Part shown: positions 16,622-25,410 of the stretch, one piece after another | Layout of the letters: each line of letters opens with the position of its first letter | Position numbering within the stretch: the stretch's first letter is position 1 | Source: an uncultured Lachnospiraceae bacterium | Lineage (GTDB): Bacteria; Bacillota; Clostridia; Lachnospirales; Lachnospiraceae | Direction: 5' to 3' | Assembly: GCA_900554415.1 (NCBI GenBank) | Contig: USGU01000001.1 | Span: 124,001-188,000, forward strand | Length of the DNA stretch: 64,000 nt | Program-made: the position numbers and the translations under genes | Notes under the pieces: model-generated | Databases searched by the model: none | Told to the model about the DNA's origin: nothing | The model's input: the letters and a program-made list of their open reading frames with translations, nothing else

Positions 16622-17821
16622 TCAAAAAGACGCTGCTTTTTCCAGTATTTCGCTCACTGCATCTGTAAACTTCATCTTTCCAACGGAAGTTTCTGCCAGA
16701 ACCGGTACTTCGCCAATCAGATTATCATTCAGGAAATAGCTGACTTTTCCAATTTCATCTCCCTTTTCCACCGGGGCATTTAACGTCTCCATCTCCACTT
16801 CTTTCCGTATTTGACTGAAATCTGTATTGTCAAAATCTACGTATTGAAACTTTTCTTCACACATACCAGTGACTTTATCCTCTTTTCCTTTTTTCACCTC
16901 TGCATAAACAGGCTCATCCAACACATTGTCATCCTGATAAGAATTGCATCTTCCAAATCCATAATTCAACAGTTTGATGGCATCTTTCGTTCTTGATTTG
17001 GCATCCGGCTCTGCCATCACAACCGCTATCATCTGAATCCCGTCTTTGGCACCGGTTGCAGAAAGGCAGAATTTTGCCTGACTGGTAGAACCAGTCTTTA
17101 ATCCGGTGGCATACTCATACTGACGAATCAGTTTATTGGTATTGGATAGTCCAAACTCGCTTTCGCCTTTACCAGTCACATGAGTGATGTTCTCCATCCA
17201 AATCTGCGTGTAATCAAAGATTTGCGGATAGTTCAAAATCAGTTCCCGCGACATCAGCGCAATATCCCGCGCCGTAGTCTCATGCCCATCTGTATCTAAC
17301 CCATTACAATTCACAAAATTGGTGTGCTCCATTCCAAGTCCTTTTGCCCGTTCATTCATCCGCTGGACAAACTGTTCTTCTGTTCCGGCAATCCGCTCCG
17401 CCATGACAACGCAGGCATCATTCGCACTTGCAACCGCAATACATTTGATTAAGGTATCTACTGTCTGCTTTTCTCCTGTTTCCAAAAACACCTGCGAACC
17501 TCCCATAGACGCAGCATATTCCGATGTTGTTACCTCCTCGTCCAAACTTATCTTGCCTTCTTTGAGTGCATCAAAAATCAAAAGTAAGGTCATTACCTTT
17601 GTGACGCTTGCTGGAGGCAGCTCTTTATCTGCGTCCTGTTCAAACAGAACTGTACCTGTCTCTGCTTCCATCAAAATGGCTGTTTCTGCCGAAAGTTCCA
17701 CCTCCGAGCCGGTATCTGCTGCCGTCTCCTCCTCCATGAAAACAACCTCATCCATAGACATAGCATAACAAGTCTGGGAACATAGCAAAACGCAGAGTAT
17801 CACTGCAATTATCCTTTTCAT
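16622..17821 (-). CDS. D-alanyl-D-alanine carboxypeptidase (DacF-like), second copy
   Basis: A 399-residue family S11 enzyme with a signal peptide (AVILCVLLCSQTCYA), SxxK in PPASVTKVMT (near residue 75), SAND in VASANDACVVMA, and KTG in GLKTGSTSQAKF near 240. The C-terminal beta domain is followed by an amphipathic end (FTDAVSEILEKAA) expected of membrane-attached low-molecular-weight PBPs. I choose the ATG at 17821 since GTGGAG sits six bases upstream. It resembles the protein at 11270-12547 but is clearly diverged, so the pair is an old duplication, possibly with one copy used in sporulation. Confidence 0.92.
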   Translation of the reverse strand: MKRIIAVILCVLLCSQTCYAMSMDEVVFMEEETAADTGSEVELSAETAILMEAETGTVLFEQDADKELPPASVTKVMTLLLIFDALKEGKISLDEEVTTSEYAASMGGSQVFLETGEKQTVDTLIKCIAVASANDACVVMAERIAGTEEQFVQRMNERAKGLGMEHTNFVNCNGLDTDGHETTARDIALMSRELILNYPQIFDYTQIWMENITHVTGKGESEFGLSNTNKLIRQYEYATGLKTGSTSQAKFCLSATGAKDGIQMIAVVMAEPDAKSRTKDAIKLLNYGFGRCNSYQDDNVLDEPVYAEVKKGKEDKVTGMCEEKFQYVDFDNTDFSQIRKEVEMETLNAPVEKGDEIGKVSYFLNDNLIGEVPVLAETSVGKMKFTDAVSEILEKAASF

Positions 17822-17962
17822 ACAAAACTCCACTTATTCTATTACTATAATATAAGTGATGTAAGATGAAAATATGACATTATCCGTGATACTCTGCGTA
17901 TACATATTTACAATATGAATTTTAAAATACGGTACTGGGAATATGGTACTTGATAGAAACAA

Positions 17963-18523
17963 TTATCCGAAAATGATTCTTCTAAATTCTTCCGCTTCCT
18001 CCATATCTTTATACACACGTAAAACCATATCTGCATATCCAAATGCATCATATAAAGCATTGTCCTCTTTATAATCAATCTTTCCAATCGTCAAACTGCA
18101 TTTCTCTGTTCCATCAATTCCAAGATTCGAACGCTGGATTTTGCAATTCATCTCAAAGGATAACAGCATATCATATGTACCTCTGCGTTTTACAATGGTT
18201 CCTTCCCGTTCCAACTGGAGAAGCGTATAATCATCATAGACACCTGCTTTATTTCCATCATATACACAAAGTTCTGCTTTTGCTTTGATGTCATCCATTG
18301 GTGAATCGCTACAGATAGCTTCCATGATTTTATGCACATCCTCAGATGTCAGTGTAACATGAACCCTGTGCATATCATAATCATTGCCCTGCTCATCCGT
18401 ATAACCAAAAGCAAACTCCATCTCTACCTGATCCTTGGTTGCTTCTAATACATCAATTTCTTCATAATGCGAATCTCCTTCACAACGGTTAAAATAATAC
18501 TGCTCTTTAATAGTTGAACCCAT
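17963..18523 (-). CDS. Hypothetical protein
   Basis: I do not recognise this 186-residue soluble, acidic protein. It has no signal peptide or membrane span. Secondary structure looks mixed, with alternating beta-like stretches in the second half. AAAGGAGAACG precedes the ATG at 18523. It is the last gene of a three-gene set (zinc ribbon, 342-residue protein, this one) separated by 5 and 30 bases. Confidence 0.75.
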   Translation of the reverse strand: MGSTIKEQYYFNRCEGDSHYEEIDVLEATKDQVEMEFAFGYTDEQGNDYDMHRVHVTLTSEDVHKIMEAICSDSPMDDIKAKAELCVYDGNKAGVYDDYTLLQLEREGTIVKRRGTYDMLLSFEMNCKIQRSNLGIDGTEKCSLTIGKIDYKEDNALYDAFGYADMVLRVYKDMEEAEEFRRIIFG

Positions 18524-18553
18524 TTTCGTTCTCCTTTTCCAATTCAAAATATA

Positions 18554-19582
18554 CTATTCTGTGAATAAATCCAATTCTTTTAACAACTCTTTCGGATACC
18601 AGCTTTTTAGCATAATATCATCTGCTGCCACTTCCAGCAGCGCCTTACGATATGCGCACAATAGCAAATCCACTTCTATCTTTTCCTGTATATAATAACT
18701 TAATGGGCACAATATTTTTTCATTTAATTTGTAAGATCCCGGATAATATTCCAGTTCCATATAGTTGCACACTGATTCATAATATACTGTGCCATTTGGA
18801 TTTACAAAGTAACCCGCACCACACATATCAGAATAATCACCCCATTTTTCCAAGCCTTCCACCGGATTCCATGTGTCCATATTATCCAATACAAAAGCAC
18901 CACTATCCAAGCCCAATTTATTCTCCTTCGACGGTATCCATACAATGTCTCCTTTTGCAAACGGAGTCGGGAAATTCAACCACAACGCTTCGAAAAAATA
19001 ATTCAAAATATCATTATCCATTTCATTCTCAGTATGGTACTTTACGATATTAAGAAGCTGACCTTTCCCATTATATTCCATTTCTGATACTAAACCTGGA
19101 TTGTTTAAGTCTTGTCTTCGAATTCGGTATTTTATAACTCCATCTTCTCCTGATTCATCTTCATTTTTAACACCTGTTTTCACGCTTATCTTATATGCAC
19201 TCATGCATGCATCAAGAGAGCCATAAATAGTTTGATAATTTTCTACCCAACTAGCATCTCCTTCATATAAATAAGAATACATATATACATATCTATGGTC
19301 TGCACTTTCCTTTATAAAATCAGCAACCGCCTCATCCACAATCGTCATATATCTTTCCAGCACCGCATGAATGCCTTTCACCGCAAGGTGATTCATTTGC
19401 TCAGGAATTTCACAATCCGGCATCGTTGAAATAACCTGCATCCATGCGTTTTTCTTTTCTTCATAAGTAAGATGGTGGCACATATAAATTAACCATGCAG
19501 CTTCCAGCGAATTGAATTGGTATTCGATTTTTCTAAGATATTCTCGAATATCTTTTGAATTTACAAATGAATAAATATCCAT
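18554..19582 (-). CDS. Hypothetical protein, 342 residues
   Basis: No family recognised. The N-terminal 110 residues look helical (EYQFNSLEAAWLIYMCHHL); from about 150 on the protein is rich in aromatic residues, Gly and Asn with beta-like character (GYFVNPNGTVYYESV). No signal or membrane span. AAGGAGAGTA precedes the ATG. Close linkage with its two neighbours suggests a shared role; proteins of this general look occur among immunity or accessory genes, but I cannot assign one. Confidence 0.75.
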   Translation of the reverse strand: MDIYSFVNSKDIREYLRKIEYQFNSLEAAWLIYMCHHLTYEEKKNAWMQVISTMPDCEIPEQMNHLAVKGIHAVLERYMTIVDEAVADFIKESADHRYVYMYSYLYEGDASWVENYQTIYGSLDACMSAYKISVKTGVKNEDESGEDGVIKYRIRRQDLNNPGLVSEMEYNGKGQLLNIVKYHTENEMDNDILNYFFEALWLNFPTPFAKGDIVWIPSKENKLGLDSGAFVLDNMDTWNPVEGLEKWGDYSDMCGAGYFVNPNGTVYYESVCNYMELEYYPGSYKLNEKILCPLSYYIQEKIEVDLLLCAYRKALLEVAADDIMLKSWYPKELLKELDLFTE

Positions 19583-19587
19583 TCTTT

Positions 19588-19761
19588 TTATACTCTCCTT
19601 GTTTTCTCATCATTTACAGTTTTCTTCTTCTGCAAGTTATGTACTATAGTTGGTATAGCAAGTGGACCGCAATATGGACACCACATATTTCCGACATCCG
19701 GATTCCACGAATACTTTCTTTTACACTTAGGACATATCTTAAACATTGGCATAATCGTCAT
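19588..19761 (-). CDS. Small zinc-ribbon protein
   Basis: A 57-residue protein with CPKC near its start and CPYC 18 residues later, making a four-cysteine zinc ribbon, followed by a basic tail. I select the ATG at 19761 because AAGGTG lies seven bases upstream; a longer in-frame start at 19794 has no ribosome site. First gene of a three-gene set. A perfect palindrome at 19834-19848 lies upstream. Confidence 0.65.
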   Translation of the reverse strand: MTIMPMFKICPKCKRKYSWNPDVGNMWCPYCGPLAIPTIVHNLQKKKTVNDEKTRRV

Positions 19762-19833
19762 AATTTTCACCTTCTCTTTCTTTACACGCTCCATTTCTAT
19801 GCGTCTTTCTAATTACACTTTAACATTCATAGA

Positions 19834-19848
19834 TGACATCATATGTCA
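19834..19848. promoter_or_regulatory. Palindrome upstream of the zinc-ribbon gene
   Basis: TGACATCATATGTCA: perfect 6-bp arms around a 3-base centre, 73 bases ahead of the zinc-ribbon start. The GACA/TGTC half sites resemble those in front of the second WYL regulator (26638-26684), so a WYL protein may bind here; this is inference. Confidence 0.4.
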
Positions 19849-19927
19849 CTCTTGAATTTTTGATGGATATTTAAAGATATTTTGAAAATATTTGACTGAT
19901 ATTTGAAAGTTACAATTTATAAAATTT

Positions 19928-19954
19928 GAGCACCGGATTTTACTTCCGATGCCC
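19928..19954 (-). terminator. Terminator of the WYL/TerB operon
   Basis: On the minus strand a 10-bp stem (with two G-U pairs) formed by 19945-19954 and 19928-19937, followed by AAATTTT. It lies 27 bases after the stop of the first WYL gene. Confidence 0.6.
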
Positions 19955-19980
19955 ATTTTTCACATACCTACACTTTACAC

Positions 19981-21009
19981 CTATTGATATCTCTTTAACA
20001 TGTCCAGAATCACTTCCTGCATTTCCTTTCTCATACTTTCTGGTTTTAAAACCTCTACTTTACTGCCTTGGCTTAACAACCACATAATAATACCTTTTCC
20101 ATATACTTCCGCTTCTATCATACATTCATCCTCATACTGTTCAATCACTCTGGCTGTTGGAAGACGGTCTAATATCGGTTCCGGATTTGGACCATAAAAT
20201 TTCAATTTTACTTTTTGCAGTCTTCCGGCATACATGAACTGTATCCGTTTTCTGAATTCACCTTCTTCAAATCGATTGGCATACGATACTTTGAATTTCT
20301 CATCTAACTGCTTATAATCCTTTATCCTATCGATTCGAAATATAGCCGGATAACTGTACTTATGTACGTATTTTCCATTTTCGTCTTTTTCAACAATATA
20401 CGCATTCAAATAAAAGTAATACTCTGAAAACAAAATAGAAACCGGTTCTATGACTCTTTTTATTGATTCTCTCGGTGCACTTGCTCTTGCATAGTGCAAT
20501 GACACAAGATTATGCTCATGAATATCCGAACCAATCTCCCATAGCGTGTCCTGAATATACTCCTTGTGATTCAATTCCACATAATGATATTTTTCATTTG
20601 CAATCAAGTCACTGACAAGCTTCATGTTTTTCAACGGAACGCAGCCCTCGACAAGCTTGTCCAGAATCGTTTTCAATTCCCGACTTGTGAAAGCACGACT
20701 TTCCAGAAGAATTTTGGAAACTGCCAAAATCTCACTGTTTGTCATCATAGATGGCTCTGCTCCAGCCATAATAAAACCTTTTTTAGTACGGTCATAAACA
20801 ATTTCGAGACTGCCTCCTGTTTTGGCATTTTGCTCTGATAAAAAAGTTCTGATATCGTCAATATCTCTTTGAATAGAACGTTCATCGACATTGTATATTC
20901 CTGCTTCTGTAGACTTGTTAATCGTTCTTCCTTCACAAAGGCGGACATACATATCAAGGATTCTAAAGTTTTTTGATTCTTTTTTTACTTCCTCTTCATT
21001 TTTCTTCAT
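19981..21009 (-). CDS. WYL-domain helix-turn-helix transcriptional regulator (full length)
   Basis: A 342-residue protein with an N-terminal winged HTH (about 15-75, DERSIQRDIDDIRTFL), a central WYL domain (about 150-245), and a C-terminal WCX dimer domain (about 260-340). WYL proteins sense nucleic acids or nucleotides in several systems and often regulate phage defence genes. Last gene of an operon running from 24066, following the glycine-zipper gene after 41 bases. A paralogue lacking the WCX domain lies at 25836-26594, so the accessory gene set is flanked by two WYL proteins. Confidence 0.9.
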   Translation of the reverse strand: MKKNEEEVKKESKNFRILDMYVRLCEGRTINKSTEAGIYNVDERSIQRDIDDIRTFLSEQNAKTGGSLEIVYDRTKKGFIMAGAEPSMMTNSEILAVSKILLESRAFTSRELKTILDKLVEGCVPLKNMKLVSDLIANEKYHYVELNHKEYIQDTLWEIGSDIHEHNLVSLHYARASAPRESIKRVIEPVSILFSEYYFYLNAYIVEKDENGKYVHKYSYPAIFRIDRIKDYKQLDEKFKVSYANRFEEGEFRKRIQFMYAGRLQKVKLKFYGPNPEPILDRLPTARVIEQYEDECMIEAEVYGKGIIMWLLSQGSKVEVLKPESMRKEMQEVILDMLKRYQ

Positions 21010-21050
21010 TTACATTATTTTCCCATATTGAACAAAATCTCTGTGCAAAT

Positions 21051-22082
21051 CTATTTTAAATTTTTTATTACATTCTCCGCATCACGCATTGATTTATCTA
21101 CCGCCTGATGATTTACTGTATTTATTTCTTTATCATCATTCGATTTGTTCACTAAATTAACTTGACACATTTTATAAAGTAACCCTACAAGTAAAACTGC
21201 ATTTTCCGTTGCTTTTCTCTCAGTCTCCGAAAATTCATACCAATTCGTTTTATGTAATACATTAACAGCATTCGATACAGTAACAAATATGTTCTTATAT
21301 TTATTATTCACTGTCCGAATTGAACAAGTGTATTTACTCGCCACCTCTTTAAGATCATTTAGATATTCGCATGTCCGATTAATCGTTTCTTCTGCTTTTT
21401 TCATTTGTGACCATGCTTCATCTGCTTTATCTGACAAATTTCCACCAACTACATTAAAGATAACTCCACCAACCAATAAACCTACTCCCAATGTTGTCGC
21501 GCCCAAAATAGTAGAGCCTAATGCCATTCCTCCTGCCAATGGTGTTGACCCAAGTGCCCCTCCACCTAAAGCTGCCAGTGTTGCATTTGTTGCCGCTGCG
21601 CCACTTAAAGATGAAATTGCCGCTCCTGTTGATGCAGTTCCTAATGCCATTACTGCCGATGTGGTGACACCTGCAGCGGCAAATCCCCCTGCGGTTCCAA
21701 CAGCAGCTCCACCAATTCCTCCTAACAAAACACCTGCCCCTACTGAAACGCTTTTTAACTCCTCTTTATTATATTGCGGTAATTTTACACCATTGTTATT
21801 ATACTCTTTAAATTGAGGTCTGTTTTGTATTTTTTCTATAGTATCTGAAAACGCATCAAAACCATGTAAGATGTTAAGTTCTAATTTACCTAAGTCATCC
21901 ATCACTTTATTTGTTTCTTTACTTGTATCTTCAAATTTCTCCATATTTCGATTATGACGATACTCTGCTGCTTTCATTGTATCATTTGCATCTTTCATTT
22001 GTACAGCACCATGTATTCCACTTCCAACACCACCCACTGCTGCTGCAGCAGCGATAGCCCCTAATATAAACGGTAACGGCAT
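21051..22082 (-). CDS. Glycine-zipper protein, possible membrane-inserting component
   Basis: A 343-residue protein with a Gly/Ala-rich hydrophobic start (residues 5-27), a charged helical segment with FSDTIEKIQNRPQF (about 75-91), a long Gly/Ala-rich low-complexity hydrophobic stretch (112-214, GGIGGAAVGTAGGFAAAG and similar), then a soluble helical tail. Such glycine-zipper stretches are found in proteins that insert into or pore membranes, including bacterial toxins and effectors; no experimental role is known to me. It begins 3 bases after the Cys-cluster gene and is followed by the WYL regulator, so it is firmly in the operon. Confidence 0.8.
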   Translation of the reverse strand: MPLPFILGAIAAAAAVGGVGSGIHGAVQMKDANDTMKAAEYRHNRNMEKFEDTSKETNKVMDDLGKLELNILHGFDAFSDTIEKIQNRPQFKEYNNNGVKLPQYNKEELKSVSVGAGVLLGGIGGAAVGTAGGFAAAGVTTSAVMALGTASTGAAISSLSGAAATNATLAALGGGALGSTPLAGGMALGSTILGATTLGVGLLVGGVIFNVVGGNLSDKADEAWSQMKKAEETINRTCEYLNDLKEVASKYTCSIRTVNNKYKNIFVTVSNAVNVLHKTNWYEFSETERKATENAVLLVGLLYKMCQVNLVNKSNDDKEINTVNHQAVDKSMRDAENVIKNLK

Positions 22083-22085
22083 AAC

Positions 22086-22337
22086 TCATTCCTCCAATTC
22101 TCTCAATAATTTACAAGCTTGTTTATTAATAGCGTAATATTCTTCTCTAGACATCAATTCACTAAATAAACAATCATAACTTTCATCTACACGGCAGAGC
22201 AAAGGTCGATTCTCATATATTGAGCAATCGTTTCCATTCAAATATTTACAAACTCCATCTCCTCGATCTAGGGATGCATAAATATTACTTTTATCCAAAT
22301 TTCTGCAGCAACAGCCACAATGTTCACATTTAAACAT
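22086..22337 (-). CDS. YkgJ-type cysteine-cluster protein
   Basis: An 83-residue protein with ten cysteines, including FKCEHCGCCC at the start and CSIYENRPLLCR in the middle, matching the YkgJ/CxxCxxCC zinc- or iron-cluster family (UPF0153). Members are usually annotated as Fe-S or zinc oxidoreductase-like proteins of unknown function. Its ATG overlaps the stop of the preceding gene (TAATG), and its stop is 3 bases before the next start, indicating translational coupling with both. Confidence 0.85.
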   Translation of the reverse strand: MFKCEHCGCCCRNLDKSNIYASLDRGDGVCKYLNGNDCSIYENRPLLCRVDESYDCLFSELMSREEYYAINKQACKLLRELEE

Positions 22338-23641
22338 TATTCAAATACCAATGTGGCGTTTTTATCCGACATATGTGTATCAAAATCGCCCTGCCAAGGT
22401 TTTTCATACCCCATCTTATCAAATATTTCAAGAAGAACTGTGTTTAATTCAGCATCTGTTGCCTTTTCAATCATATTAGCCCAATTATTACATTCTTCTG
22501 TTTCGCTTCTAAATGCCTCTATATCTATTTTTTCTAATTCATGTAAATAATCCAAAAGTGCTTCATTAATTCTCTTGTAAGCTTCTATACAAGCTTGCAT
22601 TCGTGTTGAAATCTTCAATCTAATACAAACTTCCTTCAACACCAACATAACAAATCTGAACCATGCAATTAAATTTAAGCGCATAAAAAAGGCCAAAAAA
22701 TTTCCACCTGATTTAATTACCGCATCCATCCCATCCAGTACGCAAAGTGTTCCATTTCCCAAAAGCAACATTACTCTCAAATCATCATGCGCCATAGATG
22801 GAATACATTCTTTGAGTGGTTTTCCGTATTGAAAATGATGTCTTATAGACCATATTAACCGTATACTAAGTTCTGTTATCACAACTGGAATAGCTTGAGC
22901 TAATCCGAACCTTAAATCATATCCCTGAGTAAAGGCCTGAAGTGCAATTTCTGATAAATCCTTTACACCATTCTGAGTAGAAAACTTACCAAGTTTGCAA
23001 AAACCAAATAATTCATAAAACGGCATTACAATACCAGTTCCACGGTTATGAGACCCACTGCTTCCTGCCATATCAGACATCAGATGTCCAAACCAATTAG
23101 TTATCCCACACATAATCTTCATCACAAAATTGCCACCTAATAATATTCCAGTCTCAGAATTTATTGTTATCAATTGTCCATTAGCAATAAAAGAAGAAGT
23201 ATCGGTAAATTGATTCACAATTGAAAAAAACAATCCTACAATATCTGGAGAATGTGCTAATGACATCATGTGATGCGTATTGGGGGCAATGTTAAAGTAA
23301 TTATTTACATCACCTGGTTTTCTCTGATCATAATTTACCTTATAATTCCTTTCCAAAAAACCAATAGCACTATTTACATTGTTTGCATTTTTTTCTTTAG
23401 GATTCCACCCCGTTTTTCTTGCAAAAGACATTACAACTTCGTCTACCTGCTTATCTGTCCAATTACAACATGCACTATCTCCCGGAGCTCCTACAAGAAA
23501 AATATCAATCATTCCACCGATAGCGCCACAAGCAACAGATACTATGTAATCATACTTATCACATTTATCTTTTGTTTGTAAAAGTTCTTTATTTCCCTCT
23601 ATATCAAGTTCAAATTTATATTTACCTCTTTCGTTAGACAT
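22337..23641 (-). CDS. Conserved His-rich protein of unknown function (HHMMSLAHSPD motif)
   Basis: A 434-residue protein. It has a hydrophobic GAIGGMIDIFLVGAPGDS segment near 39-56, then a histidine-rich motif (H123, H124 and H130 in HHMMSLAHSPD) and a second motif NWFGHLMSDMAGSSG (H186, D190). The two His/Asp clusters resemble metal-binding sites of membrane-bound metal-dependent hydrolases such as the YdjM group, but this is only a resemblance. Two further hydrophobic stretches lie near 255 and 325. I recall similar proteins as widespread but uncharacterised. GAGGAATG precedes the ATG. It is between the TerB gene (20 bases) and the Cys-cluster gene (overlap). Confidence 0.8.
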   Translation of the reverse strand: MSNERGKYKFELDIEGNKELLQTKDKCDKYDYIVSVACGAIGGMIDIFLVGAPGDSACCNWTDKQVDEVVMSFARKTGWNPKEKNANNVNSAIGFLERNYKVNYDQRKPGDVNNYFNIAPNTHHMMSLAHSPDIVGLFFSIVNQFTDTSSFIANGQLITINSETGILLGGNFVMKIMCGITNWFGHLMSDMAGSSGSHNRGTGIVMPFYELFGFCKLGKFSTQNGVKDLSEIALQAFTQGYDLRFGLAQAIPVVITELSIRLIWSIRHHFQYGKPLKECIPSMAHDDLRVMLLLGNGTLCVLDGMDAVIKSGGNFLAFFMRLNLIAWFRFVMLVLKEVCIRLKISTRMQACIEAYKRINEALLDYLHELEKIDIEAFRSETEECNNWANMIEKATDAELNTVLLEIFDKMGYEKPWQGDFDTHMSDKNATLVFE

Positions 23642-23661
23642 GTAACATTCCTCTTATAGTT

Positions 23662-24066
23662 TTATTTTGCAATTAAAGTATAAAGTTTTGCGCAAATTTC
23701 AATGTATTCATCAAGAAACTTTTCAATATTTTTAACTGCATCCTCTTCCATATTTATTGCATCAACTACTTTTTTTAAGAAAACTTTTTCTCTTTCATCA
23801 TAAACGCCATCTGCCTTAAGTAATCCTAAAAGTTCAAGTATAATAATATTCTTTTCCTTATGATTAGAATTGTCCTTGATTTCATTTAAAACCTTTTCTA
23901 ATGCAATATCCCTATTAGGAATAACTTCTGGAATATTCATTTCCCTACAATATTCCCTCATCATTTCTTGTTCAGCCTCTTCCAATATCTCGTCAGCATA
24001 TGCTGCATGAACACATAACTGCAAAAATCTTTTTTTATTTTCTTCTTCTAAATATTTTAAAAACAT
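23662..24066 (-). CDS. TerB-like (tellurite resistance TerB fold) protein
   Basis: A 134-residue all-helical protein. Two acidic repeats characterise the TerB fold: HAAYADEILEEAEQEMM near 20-36 and LLKADGVYDEREKVF near 85-100, with the conserved D/E residues that bind metal. TerB proteins take part in stress and defence-linked Ter systems. GAGGTG precedes the ATG. It is the first clear gene of the operon ending in the WYL regulator; the coiled-coil gene lies 174 bases upstream on the same strand. Confidence 0.75.
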   Translation of the reverse strand: MFLKYLEEENKKRFLQLCVHAAYADEILEEAEQEMMREYCREMNIPEVIPNRDIALEKVLNEIKDNSNHKEKNIIILELLGLLKADGVYDEREKVFLKKVVDAINMEEDAVKNIEKFLDEYIEICAKLYTLIAK

Positions 24067-24120
24067 ATTTTACACCTCTAATTCTTTTGTAATTTTACTT
24101 TGTTAATTTGTCACAAAATA

Positions 24121-24189
24121 TCATTTATTTTTAGAATTCTTCCTTAATCCCCGTTTTGTAAACTTTGATTTCCACTGTTCATCTCTCAT
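24121..24189 (-). other. Micro-ORFs behind a perfect ribosome site
   Basis: TTTAGGAGG lies at the start of this stretch (minus strand). One frame gives a 22-residue very basic peptide from the ATG at 24189; a second ATG eight bases from the AGGAGG gives a 12-residue peptide. Either could be a leader peptide for the TerB operon or the relic of a lost gene. Confidence 0.25.
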
Positions 24190-24240
24190 CCCTCCTAAAT
24201 ATCTAAATTACGGAGATTAGGCTCATTCTATTTTTATCAA

Positions 24241-25380
24241 CTAATACGATACATGTACAAAGTCTCCTAAAGTCAAACTTCCATTAGCTGATTGTAAAAA
24301 TTTCATCATTTCATCGTTTGAACTAATTGCAACATCTATTCCATAACATTGATACAAACTTTTTATGGTTTCTTCATATAAACGGCTATTCTTCTTTTCA
24401 AGTGCCACCTCTATACGCTTTAATAATTCTTTTGTATTTATTTCATATTGTTTTCTTTCTTTTTTCACTCTGCAAATAATCTTTTTTGCTCGTTTATATT
24501 GTTCGAAAGTTAATTGACAGTTTAATCTTTTTAACTTTTTATCAATCCACTTATTTTCTATATTTTTTAAAATATTTGAATCATTATACGCAAATCCAGT
24601 TTCTGAATTAAAATCACAAGTTGTGCCTGTCATTTCCGAAAAACCCAAACTCATAAATATTTTGTTCGTATTTGGATTTACAATCTGATTCAAAAGGACA
24701 ATTAAATTAATGGAATTCTTTAACATATTTATATCCTGTTCAGAAAAATCGGAACAACATCTTTCTTTTCTTAAATTCATCTCTTTGAGCATATCAATGT
24801 ATTTTTCTGCTTCAACTTTTAAACGCTCCACTACTTCATATGTAGATTCTAGAAGAAAAAATTTTTTCCGTACCATAATACACGATAGATCTATTTCCAC
24901 TTTTTTAGTTCTTAATCTTATCCTTTCTTCTTTTGCCTTATTAATCCTACCTTCTACCTTTACAAATGTTAGAAAAGCACTTCTTAGTATTTCTATTAGA
25001 CTATGTGCATTATATGTTTCTTGGCTATAATCTGTATAAGTTATTTCTTTTATGTTATCTAGTATGTTATCCAGATCTAGGGCTTTACTATTTATATTTA
25101 TAAAATCCAAATTCGCAACTAATTGCTTCATCTGCTCATAATAAGGCTTCAATACTTTTATAAATATATCTTCGTGTTGACACATCACCTTTTTCATGCA
25201 CTGTTTGTAGTCATTTTCTGTCTTTTTCCTCTGTGCATTTGCAACTTTTACAATATACTTGTTTCCTTCATTTATCTTATTTAATCTTTCCACCTCTTTG
25301 TTCACTTGTCTTTCCACTACTTCCTTTAATCTTTTACCGGTTGCAGTGCCGACCATACGATTCGTAATATTATCCCTCAT
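24241..25380 (-). CDS. Hypothetical helical/coiled-coil protein, 379 residues
   Basis: I do not recognise this protein. It is Lys/Glu-rich and predicted helical over most of its length, with long coiled-coil-like stretches near 15-75, 125-170 and 290-350. No signal peptide or membrane span. Its codons are noticeably AT-rich compared with the housekeeping genes around. AGGAGG lies nine bases before the ATG. It is codirectional with the TerB operon and may belong to it. Confidence 0.75.
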   Translation of the reverse strand: MRDNITNRMVGTATGKRLKEVVERQVNKEVERLNKINEGNKYIVKVANAQRKKTENDYKQCMKKVMCQHEDIFIKVLKPYYEQMKQLVANLDFININSKALDLDNILDNIKEITYTDYSQETYNAHSLIEILRSAFLTFVKVEGRINKAKEERIRLRTKKVEIDLSCIMVRKKFFLLESTYEVVERLKVEAEKYIDMLKEMNLRKERCCSDFSEQDINMLKNSINLIVLLNQIVNPNTNKIFMSLGFSEMTGTTCDFNSETGFAYNDSNILKNIENKWIDKKLKRLNCQLTFEQYKRAKKIICRVKKERKQYEINTKELLKRIEVALEKKNSRLYEETIKSLYQCYGIDVAISSNDEMMKFLQSANGSLTLGDFVHVSY

Positions 25381-25410
25381 CCCATCGTTCCTCCTGACAT
25401 TTTAGCATCA

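Noticed and set aside
18110..18140. tRNA-like GATTCGAAC sequence
   Set aside because: It lies inside a coding frame and no cloverleaf can be formed around it.
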